Positions 1 through 9,982 of a stretch of DNA of 64,000 nt are shown in pieces. The DNA lies in the NCBI GenBank assembly GCA_034521715.1, contig JAXHLY010000001.1, positions 1 through 64,000 of the forward strand, given 5' to 3'. The notes under the pieces are model-generated. The model was not told where the DNA came from. It saw only the letters and a list, made by a program, of their open reading frames with translations, and did no database searches. Both the position numbers and the translations under genes were made by a program. Within the stretch, counting starts at the first letter, position 1. Every line of letters begins with the position of its first letter. This DNA is from Methylohalomonas sp034521715 (GTDB lineage Bacteria; Pseudomonadota; Gammaproteobacteria; Methylohalomonadales; Methylohalomonadaceae).

Positions 1-161
1 GTATTGTTGCCAATGCCGCGATTGATGACGGCAAAACCGCCGGGCCAGAGTTCATCCAGCGCCGTCTGCAGCAGCGCAGTCCAGCGCTGTCCGGGTGGCA
101 CTTCGGTAGCCTCGGTAATGGAATCACCGAAACAGATGATGCGTGTTGCTTCAGCAGGCAT
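1..161 (-). CDS. SGNH/GDSL-type hydrolase, N-terminal part only
   Basis: Only the first 53 codons are present; the gene runs leftward off the window. The visible N-terminus has the block I motif FGDSI at residues 11-15, whose Ser14 would be the nucleophile, and RGIGN at 48-52, which fits block II. These are hallmarks of the SGNH/GDSL esterase and lysophospholipase superfamily, which cleaves acyl ester or thioester bonds. The catalytic Asp and His lie outside the window. There is no signal peptide, so a cytoplasmic enzyme is likely if this start is right. The start codon sits 7 bases after the folK stop, so it is probably co-transcribed with folB and folK. The exact substrate cannot be judged. 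Confidence 0.8.
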   Translation of the reverse strand, partial: MPAEATRIICFGDSITEATEVPPGQRWTALLQTALDELWPGGFAVINRGIGNN

Positions 162-168
162 TGGTAAC

Positions 169-666
169 TCAGTCCATATCCAGTTTCATATCAACGGGGC
201 GCATGCGCAAATCGGATTTGTCGTACTCCTGCCAGAGTTCATTGAAAGTCCTGCCGCTAACCGGATGCCGGCGCTCGCCATCGAGCTCCGCCAGCGGCGC
301 CAGTACAAACGGATACTCATCGACATCATAACGCGGCAGTTCAAACTGTTCCGTTTTAATCACCTGATCATCATAAAGCAGCAGGTCGAGATCCAGCTTG
401 CGCGACGAATAGCGTTCCTGCCGGCGCCTGCGGCCATATTCGGCTTCAATCTCGTGCAGCAGGTCATACACCTGCTGCGGCGCAAGTTCGGTATCGATGC
501 CGACGACCATATTGTAGAAGTTATCACCCTCGAAACCGACTGCCTCGGTCTCGTAAACGGTGGACAAATCGATATCGCCGAATTCCTCGCGAAGTCTCCT
601 GATACCGCTGCGCAGATTCTCATCGCGGTTGATATTGCTACCGACACCGATATAAATGCGTGCCAT
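169..666 (-). CDS. folK: 2-amino-4-hydroxy-6-hydroxymethyldihydropteridine pyrophosphokinase
   Basis: This 165-residue protein is the expected HPPK size. HPPK transfers pyrophosphate from ATP to 6-hydroxymethyl-dihydropterin in folate synthesis. The N-terminus IYIGVGSNI is typical, and the signature LDLDLLLYDD at residues 91-100 supplies the two magnesium-binding aspartates (Asp92, Asp94). The arginine-rich ERYSSRK just before it matches the ATP-binding region. The start at 666 is chosen because HPPK alignment begins at MARIYIG; a longer reading would add 29 unrelated residues. Its ATG overlaps the folB stop in a TGATG, so the two consecutive folate enzymes are translationally coupled. Confidence 0.95.
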   Translation of the reverse strand: MARIYIGVGSNINRDENLRSGIRRLREEFGDIDLSTVYETEAVGFEGDNFYNMVVGIDTELAPQQVYDLLHEIEAEYGRRRRQERYSSRKLDLDLLLYDDQVIKTEQFELPRYDVDEYPFVLAPLAELDGERRHPVSGRTFNELWQEYDKSDLRMRPVDMKLDMD

Positions 667-1022
667 CACTCCTTCCTGCCGCGCTCTATAATCACGCCGA
701 CATCGCGCACGCCACGCACCGCACCCTGCTTGTTTACCTTGAGACGCAGCCACGGCACATTGAATTCGGCCAGGATCAGTTCGGCAACCTTTTCGGCCAA
801 CGTTTCCACCAGCTCGAACTCGCTCTCGCCCACGAAGGCAAACAGGCGCTTGGCAACCGCCTTGTAGTTAAGCGTATCCTCGATGTTGTCGCTTTTGGCG
901 GCCGCGCGAATATCGGTGCCCATCTCCAGATCGATGATCACGGTTTGTTTGACACGGCGCTCCCAGTCATAGATGCCGATGATGGTATCGATGCGCAGAT
1001 CATTTAGATAAATAATGTCCAT
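666..1022 (-). CDS. folB: Dihydroneopterin aldolase
   Basis: This 118-residue protein matches DHNA aldolase, which converts dihydroneopterin to 6-hydroxymethyl-dihydropterin and glycolaldehyde, the step before FolK. The N-terminus MDIIYLNDLRIDTIIGIYDWE is the conserved start of the family, and the glutamate of GIYDWE corresponds to the pterin-binding region. YKAVAKR and the C-terminal half (VNKQGAVRGVRDVGVIIER) also fit. The start at 1022 is chosen on this alignment; the frame stays open upstream but runs into the repeat between folB and plsY. It is the first gene of a leftward folB-folK-SGNH hydrolase operon. Confidence 0.94.
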   Translation of the reverse strand: MDIIYLNDLRIDTIIGIYDWERRVKQTVIIDLEMGTDIRAAAKSDNIEDTLNYKAVAKRLFAFVGESEFELVETLAEKVAELILAEFNVPWLRLKVNKQGAVRGVRDVGVIIERGRKE

Positions 1023-1122
1023 TGAATTTCTGTATCCGCTTTTTGTTGCCTGTTGGCCATACCGACATCTTACTGGCTGTGTATCCGACACTCTAGCCGC
1101 TATTACCTTCTGACCGGCAAGG

Positions 1123-1188
1123 CTGTGGGAGCCGATTACATCGGCGACCATCCAGAGCCGTCAGTCGCGGATTATAATCCGCTCCCCC
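1123..1188. repeat. REP-like inverted repeat between folB and plsY
   Basis: The arms TGTGGGAGCCGATTACATCG and CGCGGATTATAATCCGCTCC flank a short spacer. Close relatives occur at 15311-15376 and 16949-17013. The arms resemble the TGTRGGAGC palindromes of Pseudomonas-type REP elements. Here the element lies in the divergent gap and may overlap promoter or leader sequence of plsY. Confidence 0.7.
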
Positions 1189-1244
1189 AGGGCAGGATGT
1201 GCCCGTGCTTGACCAGGGCCCAGCAACCCGCTGCAATAGCGCGC

Positions 1245-1838
1245 ATGCTACTGCCCTATGTATTCGTCATCACCGGCTATCTTGTCGGTTCCATTGCCTC
1301 GGCCATTATCGTCTGCAAGCTGCTGGGCCTGCCCGATCCGCGCGCCGGCGGTTCCGGCAACCCCGGCGCCACCAATGTCATGCGCCTGCATGGAAAGCTG
1401 CCGGCCATTCTGACGCTTGCCGGCGATCTGTTAAAAGGTCTGCTGCCGGTGCTGCTTGCCCGGGCATTCACCCAGCCGGACACGGTGCTGGCACTGACCG
1501 GCCTCGCCGCCTTTCTCGGCCACCTCTACCCGATATTCTTCGGTTTCCGCGGCGGCAAGGGTGTCGCCACCATGATCGGCGTGCTGTTCGGCCTGCAGTG
1601 GATGGTGGGACTGGGGTTCATTATTACCTGGCTGATCATGGCCGCGCTGTTTCGCTACTCGTCGCTGTCAGCCCTGACCGCCGCCCTGCTGACGCCCGTT
1701 TACACCGCCTTGCTGTTACCGAATTTCCTTGTCGTCGCCATAACCGGTGTCATGACACTGCTGCTCATCTGGCGCCACCGTTCCAACATCCGCAACCTGA
1801 TGCAGGGTACTGAAGGCAGGATCGGGGAGAAGGATTGA
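1245..1838 (+). CDS. plsY: Glycerol-3-phosphate acyltransferase PlsY
   Basis: PlsY is an integral membrane enzyme that acylates sn-glycerol-3-phosphate using acyl-phosphate, the first step of phospholipid synthesis. The 197-residue product has about five hydrophobic segments and the conserved loops: GSGNPGATNVMR near residues 36-47, and FGFRGGKGVATMIG near 101-114, the acyl-phosphate and glycerol-3-phosphate binding region. The start MLLPYVFVITGYLVGS matches family N-termini. The upstream in-frame extension reads through the REP-like repeat and is rejected. The gene is divergent from folB, a common gammaproteobacterial arrangement that also places tsaD nearby. Confidence 0.95.
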   Translation: MLLPYVFVITGYLVGSIASAIIVCKLLGLPDPRAGGSGNPGATNVMRLHGKLPAILTLAGDLLKGLLPVLLARAFTQPDTVLALTGLAAFLGHLYPIFFGFRGGKGVATMIGVLFGLQWMVGLGFIITWLIMAALFRYSSLSALTAALLTPVYTALLLPNFLVVAITGVMTLLLIWRHRSNIRNLMQGTEGRIGEKD

Positions 1839-2149
1839 GTTCTCCTGAAAACAGTCCGCGAATGCACGCGAATTCACGCAAATAATTTTTAGTGTGTTAC
1901 TCAGGAAGCTTCTGAGTAAGACCTTACTATCGATTCTCCCGTTGGTCGAAACAACAACTTATACAGAGGTTCCTCAGATGCCCCAGGTGTGCGACGGCGA
2001 GCCAGCGGCAGTTACTCAACAGTTCCTGTTCGCGCGATTGGCGTTCATTTGCGGACTCAGATACGCCCTCACCCGCCGCTTCGCGGCGACCTCTCCCGGA
2101 GGGAGGGGTTAAAAAAGCGCCACGCACCAATCACCAGTCACGATTCACT
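1839..2149. repeat. Intergenic gap between plsY and tsaD, repeat fragments
   Basis: There is no gene here. Bases 1855-1890 carry a fragment (CCGCGAATGCACGCGAATTC) related to the dispersed element at 27213-27385. Bases 1935-1985 contain TCTCCCGTTGGTCGAAACAA, the reverse complement of a motif also found near 32515. Bases 2065-2112 form a palindrome-rich stretch with CCCGGAGGGAGGGG, related to the GGGAGAAGG family elsewhere. The gap separates the convergent plsY and tsaD. Confidence 0.6.
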
Positions 2150-3179
2150 TCAGTCCATCCCCTCCAGTTCCATCATCGGCCAGCGCGGATGCGGCTGGAA
2201 ACCGAGATCCTCGTGCAGGCCCGCCTTGATGCGCAGGTAACCGGCATAGGCGATCATCGCACCGTTGTCGGTGCAAAACTCGGGACGCGGGTAGTAGACC
2301 CGGCCGCCCATTTCTTCGGCGATTTCGGCCAGGCGTTTACGCAACTGGGCGTTGGCGCTGACACCGCCGGCGGCGACCAGCCGGCTCAGGCCGGTCTGCT
2401 CCAGCGCCCGGCGGCACTTGATGGCCAGGGTGTCGACCACGGCCTCGACAAAGGCATGGGCGATGTCGGCCCGGGTCTGCTCGTCGATTTGATTCGGCCC
2501 CGCCGGCCTCCTGCAACGTCACCAGGGCCTGGGTCTTGAGGCCGCTGAAACTGAAATCCAGCCCCGGCCTGTCGGTCATCGGCCGCGGGAATCTGAACCG
2601 GCCCGGCCGGCCCTGTTCGGCCAGCTTCGAAATCGCCGGACCACCCGGGTAACCGAGGCCGAGCAGCTTGGCGGTCTTGTCGAAGGCCTCGCCGGCGGCA
2701 TCGTCGACCGATTCACCGAGCATCTGATAGGCACCGGGCGCATCGACCTCGACCAGCTGGGTATGGCCGCCGGAGACCAGCAGCGCCAGGAACGGGAATT
2801 CGGGTGCATCGTCCTCCAGCATGGGCGCCAGCAGGTGGGCCTCCATGTGATGCACGCCAATCGCCGGCACGCCCCAGCCGTAGGCCAGCGAGCGGCCGAC
2901 GGCGGCGCCGACCAGCAGCGCGCCGACCAGCCCCGGCCCGGCGGTATAGGCGACGGCATCGATATCGCCGGCCTGCAGCCCGGCCTCGGCGAGTACCGCC
3001 TGGATCAGCGGCACCGTGCGAACAATATGGTCGCGCGAGGCCAGTTCCGGCACCACCCCGCCGTAGACGGCGTGCAGATCGGCCTGGCTGTGCAGGGCAT
3101 GGCCCAGCAGGCCCGATTCGGAACTCGGAACGGCGATGCCGGTCTCGTCGCAGGAGGTTTCGATGCCGAGAACCCGCAT
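2150..3179 (-). CDS. tsaD: tRNA N6-threonylcarbamoyladenosine transferase subunit TsaD, frameshifted
   Basis: TsaD transfers the threonylcarbamoyl group to A37 of ANN-decoding tRNAs, working with TsaB and TsaE. The start MRVLGIETSCDETG is the invariant family N-terminus. The metal-binding HHMEAH and the ASKH-fold loops LVSGGHTQ and GLGYPGGP follow. After TLQEAGG the frame breaks: residues DEQTRADIAHAF and the C-terminal half, including AAGGVSAN and FCTDNGAMIAYAG, are in another frame. The shift maps to the GGGGCC run at 2496-2501. Removing one base gives 342 residues, the normal length. Because TsaD is nearly always essential, a sequence error is the likely cause. The ATG follows the zinc-ribbon gene stop by one base. 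Confidence 0.93.
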
Positions 3180-3180
3180 G

Positions 3181-3544
3181 TCAGCGTTTCTCCGGGGCGG
3201 CAGGACAACAGTTCGCCCCCTGCTGCGCGCGGCGGACAGGGTACCGAGCCATACGAGCAGAATACGCAGCAATCCCCGGCCAGCGGCTTGAGCAGCGCCC
3301 CGCAGGCCGGGCAGTCGTAGAAATACTGGCAGGCGTCCACCGGCATGGTTTCGGTGGTCGCGGTGCCGCATTCCGGGCAGGTCAGGGTCTGAAAGGGTTT
3401 GTCATGGACAGCGCAATACCTGTATCTATAACGGCCGGATTCGTCGACGAATTGCTTTTCGTTTACCCGGCCGGTGACTGAATTGCCGACTTTTCCGGGG
3501 CCGGAAAGCGCCGGAGCCAATGTTAAACGATCCAGGCAATCCAT
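3181..3544 (-). CDS. Small GDCCVxC zinc-ribbon protein, frameshifted near its end
   Basis: The core reads LTCPECG, then MPVDACQYFYDCPACG, then GDCCVFCSYGSVPCPP. This cysteine pattern is that of the family called GDCCVxC domain-containing (seleno)protein, whose function is unknown. All positions are cysteine here, with no in-frame TGA inside the core. After PCPP the frame runs into tsaD, but a one-base shift near 3225 gives a short tail with the pair NCC and a TGA at 3183-3181, one base before the tsaD ATG. That tail is likely the true end. The only in-frame ATG is at 3544, giving an N-terminal extension longer than usual; the real start may lie near 3405 if another indel is present. It is probably co-transcribed with tsaD. 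Confidence 0.72.
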
Positions 3545-3574
3545 TAACCGGATTAATCAAATGAAAGGAGCACG

Positions 3575-3790
3575 ATGCCTTCCGTTAAAGTAAGAGAGAA
3601 CGAGCCGTTCGAAGTTGCCATGCGCCGTTTCAAGCGTTCGTGTGAAAAGGCCGGCATCCTGGCCGAGGTTCACCGCCGCGAATACTACGAGAAACCGACC
3701 CAGGTCCGGAAGCGCAAGGCCGCCGCCGCTGTAAAGCGTTACCAGAAGAAACTCGCCAAGCAGCAGGTCCGCCGTCCCCACAGCCACTAG
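3575..3790 (+). CDS. rpsU: 30S ribosomal protein S21
   Basis: The 71-residue basic protein begins MPSVKVRENEPFEVAMRRFK, the signature of bacterial S21, and ends in a lysine- and arginine-rich tail. S21 sits at the 30S platform near the anti-Shine-Dalgarno region and helps initiation. A clear Shine-Dalgarno sequence AAAGGAG lies at 3563-3569 upstream of the ATG. It is the first gene of the classical rpsU-(yqeY)-dnaG-rpoD cluster, followed by yqeY after 36 bases. Confidence 0.98.
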   Translation: MPSVKVRENEPFEVAMRRFKRSCEKAGILAEVHRREYYEKPTQVRKRKAAAAVKRYQKKLAKQQVRRPHSH

Positions 3791-3826
3791 GGCTCCTACC
3801 ATCCGATAATCCGAGCAGGTTCCGCA

Positions 3827-4276
3827 ATGGCCAGCGCGCTGAAACAGCGTATTACCGATGACGTCAAGCAGGCGATGCGTGACAAGGACAAGCATCGCCT
3901 CGGCACACTGCGCATGATTACCGCCGCCATCAAGCAGAAGGAAGTCGACGAGCGCGTCGAGCTGGACGACAACGGCGTTCTCGCGGCGCTCGACAAGATG
4001 GCCAAGCAGTATCGCGATTCCATCGAACAGTACCGCCAGGCCGGCCGCGACGACCTGGTCGAAAAGGAAGCGACCGAACTCAACATCATCACCGAATACC
4101 TGCCCGAGCAGCTGAACGACACCGACCTCGAAGCCCTGATCAAAAAGGCTATTGAAGATACCGGCGCCGAAGGCATGCAGGACATGGGCAAGGTCATGGG
4201 CGAACTCAAGCCCAAAATGCAGGGCCGCGCCGACATGAGCGCCGTCAGCGCGAAAGTAAAGGCACCGTTGAGCTGA
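3827..4276 (+). CDS. yqeY: GatB/YqeY domain protein
   Basis: This 149-residue, mostly helical protein matches the YqeY family, related to the tail domain of the GatB subunit of tRNA amidotransferase. The diagnostic features are LGTLRMITAAIKQKEVDER near residues 25-43, the EYLPEQL segment near 88-94, and the C-terminal MGKVMGELKPKMQGRADM, which resembles the GatB tail thought to contact tRNA. No catalytic residues are known for the stand-alone family and its role is uncertain. Its position between rpsU and dnaG is conserved in many gammaproteobacteria. Confidence 0.93.
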   Translation: MASALKQRITDDVKQAMRDKDKHRLGTLRMITAAIKQKEVDERVELDDNGVLAALDKMAKQYRDSIEQYRQAGRDDLVEKEATELNIITEYLPEQLNDTDLEALIKKAIEDTGAEGMQDMGKVMGELKPKMQGRADMSAVSAKVKAPLS

Positions 4277-4769
4277 GGCTCTACTGAGCCTTTGCTGCTT
4301 CTCCCTCCGGGAGAAGGAAGGATGAGGGCTGCTAAAGACATTACTGAGCTGAAAGCTCGAGTCAGACCCTGTCCTCTCTCCCTCTGGGAGAGACTTAGAG
4401 TGAGGGCCGTAGAGAAGCACTTGTCGAGCCTAGGCTCAACTGTCCTTGTCCCTTCGCCCTCCCGGGGAGAAGGAAGGAGATCAGGGCTGTAAAGACATTA
4501 CTGAACTGAAAGCTCAGTAGCTCTGTCTTCTTCTCCCACTGGTAACAGTGTAGGAGCGGCGCCCTCGCCGCGAACAAATATTCGGCCCGAGGGCGGGCCT
4601 CCTACAATGTTCGTCATTCCGGAGCCACGTAGCGGTTTTCGGGATGACGGTAGCCAAAGGCTACCCTCCTCAATCTCACCCCTAATCCCTAACCCCTACC
4701 CCCTTTCTCTATTTATACTCTCCGCACCGGGTAGACCCGAACCGATAATACTCCGACAATCACAACCCC
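4277..4769. repeat. Repeat-rich gap between yqeY and dnaG
   Basis: A weak hairpin, AGGCTC-TACT-GAGCCT, sits at 4276-4291 just after yqeY. Two related copies of a palindromic repeat follow: 4299-4355 and 4450-4517 both run from a GGGAGAAGGAAGGA-like head to AAAGACATTACTGA and GAAAGCTC. Between them 4370-4410 has TCTCTCCCTCTGGGAGAGAC. At 4550-4610, TAGGAGCGGCGCCCTCGCCG pairs with CCCGAGGGCGGGCCTCCTAC, a REP-like inverted repeat. In E. coli this gap carries the terminator that lowers dnaG expression; the hairpins here could serve the same role, which is inference. Confidence 0.65.
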
Positions 4770-6534
4770 ATGGCCGGACTGATCCCGCAGCAATTCATTG
4801 ACGACCTGCTGGCGCGCGTCGACATCGTCGACGTCATCGACGGCTATGTGCCCCTGAAAAAGGCCGGCCGCAATCACCAGGCGCGCTGCCCGTTCCACGA
4901 CGAGAAGACGCCGTCGTTCACCGTCAGCCAGGAAAAGCAGTTCTATCACTGCTTCGGCTGTGGCGCGAACGGCACCGCCATCGGCTTCCTGATGGAACAG
5001 GCCGGCATGACCTTCCCCGAGGCGGTCGAGGAACTGGCCAACAAGGTCGGCATGACCGTGCCCCACGAGGGCGCCGACGGCGGTCCGATCGCGCGCCCGG
5101 CCAGCGACCGCAGCGACCTGTACGAACTCATGGAACTGGCGGTGCGTTACTACACCCGCCAGCTGCGCGAACATCCCGAACGTGAGCGAGCGGTCGCTTA
5201 CCTGAAACAGCGTGGTATCACCGGCGAGCTGGCGGCCGAGTTCGAAATCGGCTACGCCCCGGACGGCTGGGACAACATCCTCCAGGCCCTCGGCAAATCG
5301 GCGGAGTCGATCAATCGCCTGGCCAGCATCGGCCTGCTCATCGAGAAGGACGGCGGACGCGGCCATTACGACCGTTTCCGCGACCGCATCATGTTCCCGA
5401 TCCGCGACCGCCGCGGCCGTGCCATCGGTTTCGGCGGCCGGGTGCTGGGCGACGGTGAGCCGAAATACCTGAACTCGCCGGAAACCCCGATCTTCCGCAA
5501 GGGCACGGAGGTCTACGGCCTGTACCAGGCGCGCAAGGCCATGCGGCAGATGGATCGCATCTATGTCGTCGAGGGTTACATGGACGTGCTGGCACTGGCC
5601 GGCAACGGCGTCCGCAATGCCGTCGCCACGCTCGGCACGGCCTGTACGAAAGAGCACCTGGAACTGCTGTTCCGCCGATGCCGCGACCTCGCACATCGCG
5701 TTCTGCTTCGACGGCGACAGCGCCGGCCAGAAGGCCGCCTTCCGCGCCATGGAAACCGCCCTGCCGTTACTGAGAGAAGGCCGCGAGGTCGATTTCCTGT
5801 TCCTGCCGCCGGAAGACGACCCGGATACCTTCATCCGCCGCGATGGCACGGCCGCGTTCACCAACCCGGCGCGGCTGACGCCGCTGTCCGATTACCTGAT
5901 CCAGTACCTGCGCGGCGAGATCGACACCTCGACCCGCGAGGGCAAGGCCAGGCTGGCCGACCGCGCCATGGGCTACGCCCGCCAGCTGGCCAGCGACAGC
6001 CTGCGCGACCTGCTGGTGCGGAAGATTTCCGACATCACCTTCATGAACGAGCACGAACTCAAACGCCAGCTCGGCGACACCGCCATTCCGGTAGCTCATA
6101 CACCGCGGACGGCCGCCTCGACCCGCCACGCGCCGTCCCTGGTCGGCCATACCATCGCCCTGCTGCTGCAGCGGCCGGCCCTGGCCCTGGAAATCACGGA
6201 ACCCCGGACGCTGGCGGGAGTCGATATGCCGGGCGTAGAGTTTCTGGTAGAGCTGGTTGAATTCATTCATGCCAACCCCCGGATCAAGACTGCCGGAATC
6301 CTCGAGCACTGGCGCGACAGCCGTTACGCCACACGCCTGGGCGAACTGGCCGGCACCGATTTCGATGACCAGGTCAACCTGGAGGCCGAATTCCGCGACT
6401 GCCTGACCCGGCTGCAGAAGCTCCAGCGCGGCCGCCGGTTGCAGGAACTCCGGCAGATCCCCTGGCCGCAGCTGTCCGAGGATCAGAAGGAAGAGCTGCG
6501 CGCCCTGACCAGCGCTGTCAGCCAGCCTGAATAG
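4770..6534 (+). CDS. dnaG: DNA primase, frameshifted
   Basis: DnaG makes RNA primers at the replication fork with DnaB. The N-terminal zinc-binding domain shows C40, H43, C61 and C64 in CPFHDEKTPSF and CFGCGANG. The RNA polymerase core includes GGRVLGDGEPKYLNSPET, and the TOPRIM glutamate is in VVEGYMDVLAL. At about 5675-5700 the frame changes: the TOPRIM aspartate motif FCFDGDSAGQKAAFRAMETA and the DnaB-binding C-terminal domain are in the second frame. Joined, the product is about 587 residues, close to the usual 580-600. The single-base shift in an indispensable gene suggests a sequence error. The gene is followed by rpoD. Confidence 0.95.
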
Positions 6535-6597
6535 GCCTCAGGGGCCCGGCGACAGGCAATTATTCCGCAATCCGGCTGGCTGGATTCCGGATCATGG

Positions 6598-6645
6598 TAT
6601 ATAATCGATTGGTTATATTGCGCCCCTTTTCAGGGGCATTTTCTA
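6598..6645 (+). promoter_or_regulatory. Possible promoter -10 box and hairpin upstream of rpoD
   Basis: TATAAT at 6600-6605 is a perfect sigma-70 -10 box, but no good -35 is visible 17 bases upstream. A short hairpin GCCCC-TTTTCA-GGGGC at 6622-6637 is followed by TTTT, resembling a weak terminator or attenuator. In the E. coli homologue of this cluster an internal promoter and processing signals lie between dnaG and rpoD, so a regulatory role here is plausible. Confidence 0.4.
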
Positions 6646-6673
6646 TTTACAGTCAACATCTTAGAGCATTCCT

Positions 6674-8512
<1,839 letters not shown>

Positions 8513-8518
8513 CAAGCC

Positions 8519-8700
8519 GTCATTCCGGCCGTAGAGCCGGAATCCAGTGAACGACCATCAGCCCCCACCAAGGGGGCTGATTCTTTATATCCCCTCTCCC
8601 CTTGCGGGAGAGGGTCAGGGTGAGGGTCCATAACAGACAGTGCGAAGCACACTTCGTCCCTTCCCCCTTGAGGGGGGAAGCAAGGATGAGGGTGATTTCA
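8519..8700. repeat. Dispersed palindromic repeats downstream of rpoD
   Basis: Bases 8519-8547 have CATTCCGGC...GCCGGAATCCAGT, a motif that also appears at 15229-15256 and 21440-21478. Bases 8587-8625 (CCCTCTCCCCTTGCGGGAGA, then GGGTGAGGG) and 8655-8695 (CCCCTTGAGGGGGGAAGCAA, then GGATGAGGG) are members of the GGGAGAAGG...GATGAGGG family found in at least six other gaps of this window. The rest of the 308-base gap up to the tRNA shows nothing recognisable. Confidence 0.65.
8558..8586 (+). terminator. Rho-independent terminator after rpoD
   Basis: A perfect 9-bp stem, TCAGCCCCC (8558-8566) and GGGGGCTGA (8572-8580), encloses the loop ACCAA and is followed by TTCTTT. It lies 46 bases after the rpoD stop codon. 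Confidence 0.85.
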
Positions 8701-8820
8701 CTACTGCCCACCCCAACCATATCCGTTATAATCCAGCCCGCAAACAAGCACAGCAAAAGAAAAAGGCGCCCCTATGGACGCCTTCAAACTTCGAAATCCG
8801 CACCCCGCCCGCCTATACTT

Positions 8821-8897
<77 letters not shown>

Positions 8898-8988
8898 ATA
8901 TACGCATTATTATGCTAAATAACTAAAACTTGGCGCACTGGGGAGGATAAATATAGGCAATGGATAGAGGACATTAACCTAAGATAAA

Positions 8989-9417
8989 CTAATCACAAGG
9001 AAATTCTCTTTTTAAGGCGTCCGCTACTATAGGTGCGCTTCGCATATGCAATACATTTGGACGATCATTAAGATATCTAACTACTATCTTTATAATTTGT
9101 ATAGTTGATACTTGGCTAGGGACACAAAGTTTCCATTTCATGCTCTCTTTATTAAGAGCTACATACATATCTGAAGCTTCCCTGAATCCGAAGATAAATA
9201 AAACGCATGAAGTGCCATGCTGCATGTCAACTTCAGATGAAGTCTCTTCATAATGAAGCCATGCTTCACAAGATCTTAGTAAATCCTCGCCTTTCAATAT
9301 ATTGCTTTGGGAAGCAGCATCCTGAATAAAGCTGGTATTTAAGACAAGAGCAATAATAAATACCACTAATCTAGTCGAATACACGTAATTTTTGATTATC
9401 GATGTCCAAAGCCTCAA
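8989..9417 (-). CDS. Rap1a/Tai-type immunity protein, orphan
   Basis: This 142-residue protein has a signal-like hydrophobic segment at residues 14-30 (YSTRLVVFIIALVL) and then a domain with the Rap1a/Tai layout. That layout is LLRSCEAWL near 47, CVLFIFGFREASD near 71, LCVPSQVSTIQIIKIVVRYL near 97-116, and a C-terminal PIVADALKREFPC. Rap1a and Tai4 are periplasmic proteins that neutralise type VI secretion amidase effectors, and these cysteines form their conserved disulfides. No effector or T6SS gene is adjacent. The base composition is visibly richer in A and T than neighbours, suggesting horizontal acquisition next to the tRNA. The assignment rests on motif spacing and is moderately certain. 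Confidence 0.7.
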   Translation of the reverse strand: MRLWTSIIKNYVYSTRLVVFIIALVLNTSFIQDAASQSNILKGEDLLRSCEAWLHYEETSSEVDMQHGTSCVLFIFGFREASDMYVALNKESMKWKLCVPSQVSTIQIIKIVVRYLNDRPNVLHMRSAPIVADALKREFPCD

Positions 9418-9457
9418 CTATATAATTATTTAATGTCAAGCTATATAACTACTTACA

Positions 9458-9796
9458 TTAAAAATACCTAATAGAAAGCATATTCCTGATATAAGAAATA
9501 TTACGATTGCCAAACGCTTGTAGCATTATGTATGCAGTACGCTTACTTTCAATATTAGCGTCTTGAGATAAAAAGGATATACCGCTACACAGCACAGAAA
9601 ACAACGCGCCAATTGCAAAAAAATAAAGGGCACAAGATAACGTGCTAGAATCTAGGCTGAAGTTGTTGACCAATCTATCCATACGATTAGCAATCAAAGC
9701 GACAACCATTGCCATACCTGCGCTATTTAATATAAATATGCCTCTGAAGGCACTTAAAGCGTGACTAAGTGCAATATTATAATCTGGAATCGTCAT
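9458..9796 (-). CDS. Small two-helix membrane protein, unknown function
   Basis: From the ATG at 9796 the protein has 112 residues with two hydrophobic segments: IFILNSAGMAMVVALIANR (about 21-39) and CALYFFAIGALFSVLCSGIS (about 55-74). The tail is charged. The upstream GGAGAAGG (about 13 bases away) favours this start over one 48 bases upstream. No family is recognised. It shares the AT-rich composition and orientation of the Rap1a-like gene, separated by 40 bases, so they may be co-transferred. Small two-TM proteins occur in several defence and toxin loci, but nothing here ties it to one. Confidence 0.55.
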   Translation of the reverse strand: MTIPDYNIALSHALSAFRGIFILNSAGMAMVVALIANRMDRLVNNFSLDSSTLSCALYFFAIGALFSVLCSGISFLSQDANIESKRTAYIMLQAFGNRNISYIRNMLSIRYF

Positions 9797-9982
9797 TAGC
9801 TGTGTTTCCTTCTCCAGCCTACAGCAAAAAGGGTCGGAGTACATTTTTACTCATTCTGAAGCATCCGCACACACCCTTCTGATTAAAGTGGCATAACACC
9901 CTACAAGAGTCTACTTGTCGCCACAAAACCATGCCAGTTAGAATGAGTCAAACTTAGCTCAGATCCCGACAGAAACAGAATC

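Noticed and set aside
4..867. Open frame on the plus strand across the SGNH-folK-folB region
   Set aside because: The minus strand encodes three recognised proteins in order; the plus frame has no similarity to any family I know.
3181..3544. Possible selenocysteine in the GDCCVxC protein
   Set aside because: All motif positions are encoded by cysteine codons and the only TGA is the likely stop; no SECIS-like hairpin was evident.
4277..4769. Repeated segments considered as a CRISPR array
   Set aside because: Repeats are palindromic, irregularly spaced and only two or three per gap; no cas gene is in the window. They fit REP/MITE-type elements.
4713..5864. Long open frame of 383 codons on the minus strand opposite dnaG
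   Set aside because: It is the antisense shadow of dnaG in a GC-rich gene; it has no recognisable domain, and the plus-strand frame carries all primase motifs.
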